A stretch of DNA of 5,269 bases from Micrococcaceae bacterium UBA6021 (GTDB lineage: Bacteria; Actinomycetota; Actinomycetes; Actinomycetales; Micrococcaceae). Where the stretch lies: the NCBI GenBank assembly GCA_002427975.1, contig DIZT01000292.1, positions 10,983 through 16,251 on the forward strand, written 5' to 3'. A program made the position numbers and the translations under genes. Shown here piece by piece: positions 1 through 5,269 of this stretch; within the stretch, counting starts at the first letter, position 1, and each line of letters opens with the position of its first letter. The notes under the pieces are model-generated. The model saw nothing but the letters and a program-made list of their open reading frames with translations. It made no database searches and was not told the DNA's origin.

Positions 1-4
1 CCGC

Positions 5-2191
5 ATGAGCGCCGCCGATTTCACCAAGCTTGCCGAACTCTTCCCCGACGAAACCGTGACGCACTCGTACGTCCAGGACATCACGCTGCCGGCCGTCCCC
101 GGCCAGCAGAGCCCCGGAATCTTTGCGCTGATCACCCTGGACAACGGCCTGGACCACTCCAAGCCCACCACGCTGGGGCCTAATACCCTGGTGGAACTTG
201 GCACCGTCCTGGCGGGCCTGAAAGGCCGTGCTGCCCGCGGCGAGATCGTTGGCGTGGGCGTAACCGGCAAGCCGTACTACCTCGTGGCCGGTGCCGACCT
301 GTCCGCGGTGAAGTCACTGGAGAGCCGGGAGCACGGCCTCTGGATGGCCCAGCTCGGCCACGATGTTTACGCCACGCTCGCTGACCTCGGAGTCCCCAGC
401 TTCGCCTTCATCAATGGTGTTGCCCTGGGCGGTGGCCTGGAGATCGCCCTGCAGTCCACGTACCGTACGGTGTCCACCGGTGCCGGCGCGCTGGCGCTTC
501 CCGAAGCCTTCATCGGCCTGGTCCCCGGCTGGGGCGGCGTCTACATCCTGCCGCGGCTGATCGGACCCGAGAATGCAGTCAAGGTGATGATTGAGAATCC
601 GCTCAGCAATAACCGGACGCTCAACGGGCCGCAGGCTTTCCAGCTGGGCATCGCCGACGCCCTGTTCGAACCGGCAGACTTCCTGGAACGGTCCCTTGCC
701 TGGGCTGCGTCCGTCATTACCGGCGAGGTGGTCCCGGAGCGGGCCAACGCCGTGGACCCCGCTGATCCGGCTGTTGCCGGGCGTTGGTCAGCAGCCGTCA
801 CCGCAGGCCGGACATTCGTGGAGGCCAAGACGTCCAACGCCTCACCTGCACCGGCCAAGGTCCTGGACCTCCTCGAAGCCAACCGGACCATGTCCCAGGC
901 CGAATCCGCCGCCCTCGAGTGCGAAACCCTCGCCGGACTGATGCAGACCGCCGAGTTCCGCGCCACGGTGTACGCCTTCCTTGATCTGGTCCAGAAACGC
1001 TCCAAGCGGCCGGCCGGGGCCCCGGACCGTAAGCTCGCCCGTCCGGTCACCAAGATCGGCGTCGTGGGGGCTGGCCTCATGGCCAGCCAGCTCGCCCTGC
1101 TGTTTGCCCGCCAGCTCAAGGTCCCTGTGGTGATGACGGACATCGACCAGGCACGAGTGGACAAGGGTGTGGGCTACGTCCATGCCGAGGTGGACAAGCT
1201 CCTCGGTAAGAAGCGGATCAGCCAGGACGCAGCCAACCGCACCAAGGCCCTGGTGACGGGATCGGTTTCAAAGGAAGCGTTCGCCGACGCCGACTTTGTC
1301 ATTGAGGCCGTCTTCGAAGAGCTGAACGTCAAAAAGCTGGTTTTCGCTGAAGTGGAGGCAATAGTCTCGCCGGAGTGCATCCTCGCCACCAACACGTCTT
1401 CTTTGTCCGTCACGGCGATGGCCGAAGACCTCGCGCACCCCGAACGGCTGGTGGGCTTCCACTTCTTCAACCCGGTGGCCGTCATGCCGCTGCTGGAAAT
1501 CGTGCGCGCGCCCAGGACCGACGACGCCGTGCTGGCCACCGCGTTTGAGCTGGCCAAGGGCCTGAAGAAGACGGCGGTCCTGGTCAAGGATGCGCCTGCC
1601 TTTGTGGTCAACAGGATCCTGCTGCGGCTGATGGGCGAAGTGACAGCCGCCTTCGACGAAGGAACCCCTGCCGACGTTGCAGACACCTCGCTGCGTCCCA
1701 TGGGCCTGCCAATGACCCCTTTCACGCTGGGAGCCATGGTGGGCCTGCCGGTGGCCCAGCACGTCCAGGAGTCCCTGCACACTGCCTTCGGCGAACGGTT
1801 CCCTGTGTCCACCAACCTGCAGAAACTGATCGAAAACGGCGTGAAATCGCTCTGGGCCCCCGCCGCCGACGGCTCCCAGGAGATCCCGGCATCCACCTTG
1901 TCGCTGATGTCCTTCGGGACATCGCCGTCCACCGGTGACGAGGTGTTGCACCGGGTCCAGGATGCTCTGGCCCAGGAGATCGGGCTGATGCTCGAAGAGG
2001 GCGTTGTGGCCGGCCCTGAAGACATCGACCTGTGCGTGATCCTGGGCGCCGGCTGGCCGATGTTCCTGGGCGGCATCACGCCGTACCTGGACCGGGTGGG
2101 CGCCTCGGAGCGGGTCAACAGCAAGCGTTTCCTGGCGGCCGGCGTCGCGTCCGCCGCATCCGCCGCACCGGCGTCGCCCGTCCCCGCCTGA
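5..2191 (+). CDS. fadB: FadB/FadJ-type bifunctional enoyl-CoA hydratase / 3-hydroxyacyl-CoA dehydrogenase
   Basis: This cytoplasmic beta-oxidation enzyme hydrates 2-enoyl-CoA and then oxidises the L-3-hydroxyacyl-CoA with NAD+; a separate thiolase normally finishes the cycle. The N-terminal crotonase domain (about residues 38-230) shows the oxyanion-hole stretches AGADLS (95-100) and NGVALGGG (137-144) and the two catalytic glutamates E146 (GGGLE) and E167 (ALPEAF), matching E. coli FadB E119/E139. After a helical linker (about 280-335) comes a Rossmann NAD domain (about 349-528) with GAGLMA (355-360), D379 at the end of strand 2, the NTSSLS motif (463-468), and the catalytic H486 (HFFNP) with partner E498, in the same 12-residue spacing as E. 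coli. The C-terminal dehydrogenase dimerisation repeats follow (about 530-710, starting KDAPAFVVNRIL). At 728 residues it is full length for the family. The third glycine of the usual GxGxxG is Ala360, and residues 711-728 form an Ala/Pro/Ser tail. The ATG at 5 fits the family, but no ribosome site can be judged from four upstream bases. Confidence 0.95.
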   Translation: MSAADFTKLAELFPDETVTHSYVQDITLPAVPGQQSPGIFALITLDNGLDHSKPTTLGPNTLVELGTVLAGLKGRAARGEIVGVGVTGKPYYLVAGADLSAVKSLESREHGLWMAQLGHDVYATLADLGVPSFAFINGVALGGGLEIALQSTYRTVSTGAGALALPEAFIGLVPGWGGVYILPRLIGPENAVKVMIENPLSNNRTLNGPQAFQLGIADALFEPADFLERSLAWAASVITGEVVPERANAVDPADPAVAGRWSAAVTAGRTFVEAKTSNASPAPAKVLDLLEANRTMSQAESAALECETLAGLMQTAEFRATVYAFLDLVQKRSKRPAGAPDRKLARPVTKIGVVGAGLMASQLALLFARQLKVPVVMTDIDQARVDKGVGYVHAEVDKLLGKKRISQDAANRTKALVTGSVSKEAFADADFVIEAVFEELNVKKLVFAEVEAIVSPECILATNTSSLSVTAMAEDLAHPERLVGFHFFNPVAVMPLLEIVRAPRTDDAVLATAFELAKGLKKTAVLVKDAPAFVVNRILLRLMGEVTAAFDEGTPADVADTSLRPMGLPMTPFTLGAMVGLPVAQHVQESLHTAFGERFPVSTNLQKLIENGVKSLWAPAADGSQEIPASTLSLMSFGTSPSTGDEVLHRVQDALAQEIGLMLEEGVVAGPEDIDLCVILGAGWPMFLGGITPYLDRVGASERVNSKRFLAAGVASAASAAPASPVPA

Positions 2192-2205
2192 AGCCCCCGC
2201 AGCGC

Positions 2206-2223
2206 CTCCCCTCCGGAGTTTTT
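2206..2223 (+). terminator. weak terminator-like hairpin after the fadB-type gene
   Basis: Fifteen bases after the plus-strand stop codon, CTCC (2206-2209) can pair with GGAG (2215-2218) around a five-base loop, followed at once by five T residues (2219-2223). The stem is only four base pairs, so this is a weak intrinsic terminator at best. Its position between converging genes supports a termination role. The GGAG plus T-tract is also part of the left arm of the larger inverted repeat. Confidence 0.3.
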
Positions 2224-2285
2224 GGTCAGATAACGTCTGTTAAAGCCCGGCCCTTAAACCGGCGATAAGTGGACAAAAACTCCGG
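2213..2285. repeat. perfect 12-bp inverted repeat in the convergent intergenic region
   Basis: CCGGAGTTTTTG (2213-2224) is matched exactly by its reverse complement CAAAAACTCCGG (2274-2285), with 49 bases between the arms. Each arm, read along its adjacent gene, is GC-rich and then T-rich. Any transcript running through from either side could form a 12-bp stem. The T residues lie on the inner side of each arm, unlike a classic bidirectional terminator, where they lie outside the stem. The interior is comparatively AT-rich and contains TAAC-GTCT-GTTA (2231-2242), a small hairpin, and a near direct repeat TTAAAGCCCGG / TTAAACCGG (2240-2250, 2254-2262). The role in termination or in blocking antisense readthrough is inferred. 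Confidence 0.6.
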
Positions 2286-2304
2286 GCTGGGGCTACTGGC
2301 CGGA
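2275..2304 (-). terminator. probable intrinsic terminator of the transporter operon
   Basis: On the minus strand TCCGG (2304-2300), lying in the last codons of the small membrane protein gene, can pair with CCGGA (2285-2281) around a 14-base loop that contains the stop codon. One G follows, then five T residues (2279-2275). The stem is five GC-rich pairs, perhaps six with a bulge. Hairpin, T-tract and position at the end of the last gene of the operon together suggest an intrinsic terminator of modest strength. Confidence 0.4.
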
Positions 2305-2769
2305 CCCTGCGGCCGGGGCGCTGCTGCCCGTATTTCCATTACCGCCGGCGCGGCGTCCCTGCCCGGGTGTCTGGGTCCCGGAGCCGTTTGTCGTCCCAGC
2401 GCCGGCTCCGGTTCCCGCCCCGGCTCCACCGGCCCCTTGGAAATTGCCGAAGTTGGTCCTTGATCCGCGGGTTCCGGCATCGATTTGCTTCTGGATGGCC
2501 GAGCCGCCGAACAACCCGCCCACTACCAGCAGCACACACACCAGGACCTTTGTGGAGCGGCCGGGTGTGTAGCGGCTTTTGGGGACAAAGGGCTCCTCGT
2601 CAGGCAGGTGCGACGCCGGATCCACGGTGATGTCCGGATCTTCCGTTTCAGCCATATAGGGAGACAGCTCCGCTGCCGGAAGTGCCTCGGTGACAGCGGG
2701 TTCGCCGGCGCCGCGGCGACCGTAAAGATCGCCGGGATTGCCGTAGGTGTCGCGGTTGATACTGTTCAT
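2293..2769 (-). CDS. small single-pass membrane protein with Gly/Ala-rich tail, unknown function
   Basis: I do not recognise a named family for this 158-residue protein. Residues 1-65 are hydrophilic and acidic (for example ETEDPDITVD at 41-50). A basic stretch, KSRYTPGRSTK (64-74), precedes one hydrophobic membrane segment (about 75-92, VLVCVLLVVGGLFGG). By the positive-inside rule the N-terminus should be cytoplasmic and the tail outside. Residues 99-158 are low-complexity Gly/Ala/Thr/Ser/Asn/Gln with a little Arg and no predicted fold. The ATG at 2769 is chosen over an in-frame ATG at 2931 because it follows the permease stop by seven bases and has AGGA five bases upstream; the longer form would overlap the permease by 155 bases. 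As last gene of the operon it may be an accessory or anchoring subunit of the transporter, which is inference. From memory, actinobacterial transporter clusters of this type can carry similar small proteins that continue into a C-terminal beta domain, absent here; I could not check this. Confidence 0.75.
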   Translation of the reverse strand: MNSINRDTYGNPGDLYGRRGAGEPAVTEALPAAELSPYMAETEDPDITVDPASHLPDEEPFVPKSRYTPGRSTKVLVCVLLVVGGLFGGSAIQKQIDAGTRGSRTNFGNFQGAGGAGAGTGAGAGTTNGSGTQTPGQGRRAGGNGNTGSSAPAAGSGQ

Positions 2770-2774
2770 GGAAG

Positions 2775-2779
2775 TCCTA
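2775..2779 (-). promoter_or_regulatory. ribosome binding site overlapping the permease stop codon
   Basis: On the minus strand TAGGA (2779-2775) holds the permease stop codon TAG (2779-2777) and the Shine-Dalgarno-like AGGA (2778-2775), five bases before the ATG of the small membrane protein. It settles the start at 2769 and suggests that ribosomes finishing the permease can reinitiate on the small gene. Confidence 0.6.
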
Positions 2780-4018
2780 TTCGTAGCGAAGGGCGTCGAT
2801 GGGCCGCAGCTTTGCGGCCTTGTTGGCTGGATAGACCCCGAAGACCAGCCCGATGATGGCGGACACGGCCAGCGAGAGCCATACGGTCCAGGACTGCACT
2901 TCTGGCTGGACACCCAGGACCGGAAACGCACTGCCGGCGAAGCCGATCACAATTCCGGCCACGCCGCCGATCACGGAGATGATCAGCGACTCAATCAGGA
3001 ACTGGGCCACGATGCTGCCCCGTGACGCCCCGATGGCCTTCCGGATGCCGATTTCGCGGGTCCGCTCGGTCACGGTCACCAGCATGATGTTCATGACGCC
3101 GATCCCGCCCACCAGGAGGCTGATGGCCGCGACAGCGCCGAGCAGGATGGTCAGTGTCTGGGTGGTGTTGGTGGCAGTGGTGAGAATCTGCGCCTGGTTC
3201 CGGACCTGGTAGTCCCGGTTGGTGGAATCCACATGATGGCGGGCGTCCAGGATCATCTGGACCTCGTTCTGGGCCTGGTTCATCACGTCGGCGGAGACCG
3301 CCTGCACGGTAATCGATGCCAATGTCGGCGCATAGCCGGTGAACTTGTTCTGTGCGGCGGACAGCGGGACCACCACGATGTCGTCCGGATCGTTCAGCCC
3401 CGACGAACCCTTGACCGCGAGCACGCCGGCCACGGTGAAGTTCTGGCCGTTCAGTTGAATGCTCTGTCCGACGGCGGACCCGGTGGCCGCCCCGAACAGA
3501 TCCGTGGCCACCGTGTTCCCGATGACCGCCACGGGGCTGGCCGACTGCTGATCGGCATCGGTGAAGAGCGCCCCTGCGGCGACCGTGCTGTTGCTGATGT
3601 CAAAGTACGACGGCGTGGTCCCCAGGAAGCTCGCCACGGAGTGTGTGGCGCTGGTGTACGTTGCCGTGACGCCCTGGGCCTGGACGATCGGTGCGGTCCG
3701 GGCCACATCGGGAGCGAGCACGGGATCGGTGAGTGCTTGTTCGTCGTCGACCGTGAGGTTGGTGCTGCGGGTGCGGCTCGCCCCGCTCTGGCCGCCCGTG
3801 GCGCGTCCGCCGACGCTGGTGGACCGGCTCACCGTCAGGACGTTGGTTCCAAGCTTGCCGATCTGGGCTTTGATGTTGTTGCTGGTCCCTGCCCCGACCG
3901 CGAGCAGAATGATGACAGCGGCGATGCCGATGAGGATTCCCAGGGTGGTCAGGATGGAGCGCATCTTGTTGGCGGCCACCCCGGTGAGGGCGAAGCGCGC
4001 GGATTCGAGGAGATTCAC
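2777..4018 (-). CDS. MacB/FtsX-type ABC transporter permease
   Basis: This 413-residue inner-membrane subunit has the MacB-type order: a short cytoplasmic N-terminus, TM1 (about 22-44), a large extracytoplasmic MacB_PCD-like domain (about 45-285), then TM2 (about 286-314), TM3 (about 338-366), TM4 (about 376-398) and a short C-terminal tail ending LRPIDALRYE. The cytoplasmic loop ERTREIGIRKAIGAS (318-332) after TM2 is the family hallmark and is expected to contact the ATPase. Proteins of this type do not form a conventional channel; ATP-driven movements pass to the outer domain and the adaptor. The start is GTG at 4018, overlapping the ATPase stop in GTGA. The next in-frame ATG (Met19) would remove the conserved helix before TM1, so GTG is preferred. 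A Ser/Thr/Gly/Arg-rich insertion at about 64-88 precedes the folded outer domain. The substrate is unknown; drugs, peptides, lipids or envelope components are all possible. Confidence 0.93.
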   Translation of the reverse strand: MNLLESARFALTGVAANKMRSILTTLGILIGIAAVIILLAVGAGTSNNIKAQIGKLGTNVLTVSRSTSVGGRATGGQSGASRTRSTNLTVDDEQALTDPVLAPDVARTAPIVQAQGVTATYTSATHSVASFLGTTPSYFDISNSTVAAGALFTDADQQSASPVAVIGNTVATDLFGAATGSAVGQSIQLNGQNFTVAGVLAVKGSSGLNDPDDIVVVPLSAAQNKFTGYAPTLASITVQAVSADVMNQAQNEVQMILDARHHVDSTNRDYQVRNQAQILTTATNTTQTLTILLGAVAAISLLVGGIGVMNIMLVTVTERTREIGIRKAIGASRGSIVAQFLIESLIISVIGGVAGIVIGFAGSAFPVLGVQPEVQSWTVWLSLAVSAIIGLVFGVYPANKAAKLRPIDALRYE

Positions 4019-4737
4019 GGCGCCACCGCAAGGGTCCGGCCGTGGACAGGCTGCTGCCTCTCATCGGAGATGATTCTGCCATCCTGCATCCGCACGACCC
4101 GGCCGGCGCGCTCTGCGACGTCCATTTCATGGGTGATCATGACGATGGTCCGTCCCGAGGCGTGCAGACTCTCGAACAGATCCAGGATTTCGGCCGACGA
4201 CCGCGAATCGAGCGCCCCGGTTGGCTCATCGGCCAGCAGCAGCACCGGGTTCGTCACCAGTGCGCGTGCGATGGCCACCCGCTGCTGCTGACCGCCCGAA
4301 AGCTGCGAGGGCCGGTGGCCTGCCCGGCTGGACAGCCCAACGGTATCGAGCATCGCCAGGGCCCTGTCACGCCGCTCGTGCCGGCCCACTTTGGCATAGG
4401 CCAGCGGCATGGCCACGTTATCCACGGCTTTGGTTCGGGAAATGAGGTTGAAGTTCTGGAACACAAAACCGATCTTGCGGTTGCGGATTTGCGCCTGCTG
4501 GTATTCGTCCAGTTCCCGGGTGTTGATTCCGTCCAGCAGGTAACTGCCCGCAGTGGGCGCATCCAGGCAGCCGATGATGTTCATGAGCGTGGTCTTGCCC
4601 GACCCGGACGGGCCGACGATCCCGACCAGCTCCCCCTGGCCGATGGCGAGGGTCACCCCGCGCAGGGCCCGGACGGGCGGTTCGCCGGGGTAACTCTTGG
4701 TCACGTCGTCCACATCGAGCACGGGCGTGTAGGTCAT
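4015..4737 (-). CDS. MacB/LolD/FtsE-type ABC transporter ATP-binding protein
   Basis: This 240-residue cytoplasmic ATPase powers the permease encoded next to it. All nucleotide-binding motifs are present: Walker A GPSGSGKTT (42-50), Q-loop VFQNFNL with Gln94, signature LSGGQQQR (146-153), Walker B LLLADEP (166-172) with catalytic Glu171, D-loop GALD (174-177) and switch His203 in ITHEMD. The stretch MNIIGCLDAPTAGSY after Walker A and DEPTGALDS are typical of the MacB/LolD branch. It is a free-standing domain, not fused to the permease as in E. coli MacB. The ATG at 4737 overlaps the adaptor stop codon in ATGA, and the GTGA at its end overlaps the permease start, so the three genes are probably translationally coupled. 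In-frame start codons further upstream lie inside the adaptor gene and encode a low-complexity Arg/Gly run, so they are rejected. The tail after about residue 225 is short and unconserved in type. Confidence 0.96.
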   Translation of the reverse strand: MTYTPVLDVDDVTKSYPGEPPVRALRGVTLAIGQGELVGIVGPSGSGKTTLMNIIGCLDAPTAGSYLLDGINTRELDEYQQAQIRNRKIGFVFQNFNLISRTKAVDNVAMPLAYAKVGRHERRDRALAMLDTVGLSSRAGHRPSQLSGGQQQRVAIARALVTNPVLLLADEPTGALDSRSSAEILDLFESLHASGRTIVMITHEMDVAERAGRVVRMQDGRIISDERQQPVHGRTLAVAP

Positions 4738-5269
4738 GTCGCCGGGACCACCACTGGCTGGCCGGCGGCCAGCTCCGAGCCGCTGACCTGCACAAGCCCG
4801 TCGGCGTCGTCGAACAGTCCGAGCGAGACCAGCACGAGATGGTGAATCCCGCCTGCGCCGACGACCTCGACGGCGTAGCCGCCCACGGACTGGGCCAGCA
4901 GCGCGGTCACCGGCACCACCAGCGCGCTGGGCACGCTGGCGGTGGTGATACCGACCCGCACCGGGGCCTGATCCCACGTGCCCGTGGCGGCCGGGTCGGA
5001 GGGGGTGACGTCCACGGTGATGGTCGGTGTTGTGCTCCCCGAAGAGCAGGTGTCCGTTCCCGGCGCCGCGGAGCTGGAGTTCGACCTGCCGGACCCGGAA
5101 CTCGATGGGCAGGTGGCGACCGCCCCGACCGAGGAGACGACACCTGGGGTGGTCTTGTTGTTGGGCAGGGTGATGGTCACCGTGTCCCCGACCGCCACCT
5201 CGGTCTGTTGCGAGGCGACCAACGCCACCTGCACGATCCGAGTGGTCGAGGTGGCCTGCATCACCGTCT
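4734..5269 (-). CDS. HlyD/MacA-like adaptor protein, C-terminal part (cut by window edge)
   Basis: The reading frame is open to the window edge, so the N-terminus (signal or membrane anchor, lipoyl/coiled-coil region) is missing; GTG/ATG codons at 5264-5259 are internal. The visible part of about 178 residues has the order expected of the C-terminal half of a periplasmic-adaptor-type protein: a beta-barrel-like segment with STTRIVQVALVAS, then VAVGDTVTITLPNN and GVVSSVGAVA, a Ser/Gly-rich loop with two cysteines, a second strand segment with VDVTPSDPAATG, then APVRVGI, SALVVPVTALLA, GGYAVEVV and a closing domain ending GQPVVVPAT. Actinobacterial members are often annotated as efflux RND adaptor or peptidoglycan-binding protein; whether a peptidoglycan-binding domain exists upstream cannot be seen. 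It should act outside the membrane, joined to the MacB-type permease. Its TGA lies within the ATGA overlap with the ATPase gene. The operon promoter must be outside the window. Confidence 0.88.
   Translation of the reverse strand, partial: TVMQATSTTRIVQVALVASQQTEVAVGDTVTITLPNNKTTPGVVSSVGAVATCPSSSGSGRSNSSSAAPGTDTCSSGSTTPTITVDVTPSDPAATGTWDQAPVRVGITTASVPSALVVPVTALLAQSVGGYAVEVVGAGGIHHLVLVSLGLFDDADGLVQVSGSELAAGQPVVVPAT

Noticed and set aside
541..1164. A 207-codon minus-strand open frame opposite the hydratase-dehydrogenase linker.
   Set aside because: Antisense shadow with no domain, no promoter and no ribosome site visible.
1174..2124. A 316-codon minus-strand open frame opposite the fadB-type gene.
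   Set aside because: It is antisense to the well-supported dehydrogenase domain, and its composition (Ser/Arg/Thr-rich, no motifs) reflects codon bias of the real gene.
2192..2292. A tRNA, small RNA or CRISPR repeat in the intergenic gap.
   Set aside because: No cloverleaf arms and no regularly spaced direct repeats are visible; the structure present is explained as inverted repeat and terminators.
2485..2856. A 123-codon plus-strand open frame opposite the small membrane protein gene, considered because that protein is itself unrecognised.
   Set aside because: The minus-strand frame has operon position, a ribosome site and a clear membrane segment. The plus-strand frame overlaps the permease end and has no such support.
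2770..2931. An N-terminal extension of the small membrane protein to an in-frame ATG at 2931.
   Set aside because: It would overlap the end of the permease gene by 155 bases and add Pro/Ser/Arg/Cys-rich shadow sequence; the ATG at 2769 has a ribosome site.
3233..4291. A 352-codon plus-strand open frame opposite the permease and part of the ATPase gene.
   Set aside because: The permease and ATPase on the other strand have full family motifs. The plus-strand translation is rich in Arg, Gly, His and Asp with no recognisable domain, typical of antisense frames in high-GC DNA.
4042..4845. A 267-codon plus-strand open frame opposite the ATPase gene.
   Set aside because: The ATPase on the minus strand has every expected motif; the opposite frame has none and is His/Gly/Arg-rich.
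5259..5264. GTG/ATG codons near the right edge as a start for the adaptor.
   Set aside because: The frame is open to the window edge and the protein would lack the anchor and N-terminal half of the family, so these are internal codons.

Overview
The window looks like chromosomal DNA of a high-GC actinobacterium, most likely of the Micrococcaceae (Arthrobacter/Pseudarthrobacter type). The grounds are strong G/C bias at third codon positions, the style of the fatty-acid oxidation protein, and an adaptor-ATPase-permease cluster of the kind common in actinobacteria. No marker gene is present, so the genus is an inference.

Left part (5-2191, + strand): one intact 728-residue FadB/FadJ-type protein. 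It joins an enoyl-CoA hydratase domain to a 3-hydroxyacyl-CoA dehydrogenase domain and so carries out two consecutive steps of fatty-acid beta-oxidation. Both catalytic glutamates of the hydratase and the His/Glu pair of the dehydrogenase are visible. Only four bases precede its start, so any operon partner, such as a thiolase, would lie outside the window.

Middle (2192-2292): a 101-base convergent intergenic region. It holds a perfect 12-bp inverted repeat (2213-2224 and 2274-2285). Each arm, read in the direction of the gene that ends next to it, gives CCGGAGTTTTTG. A terminator-like hairpin can be drawn for the minus-strand operon and a weaker one for the plus-strand gene.

Right part (5269 down to 2293, - strand): a tightly packed four-gene operon, in order: the C-terminal part of an HlyD/MacA-like periplasmic-adaptor-type protein (cut by the window edge), a MacB/LolD-type ABC ATPase, a MacB/FtsX-type permease, and a small single-pass membrane protein with a Gly/Ala-rich tail. 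The genes are joined by an ATGA overlap, a GTGA overlap, and a Shine-Dalgarno-like sequence that includes the permease stop codon. The first three should form an ATP-driven export or mechanotransmission machine at the cytoplasmic membrane. Its substrate cannot be told from sequence. The fourth gene has no function I can assign, but its position suggests an accessory subunit; it is the least explained element of the window.
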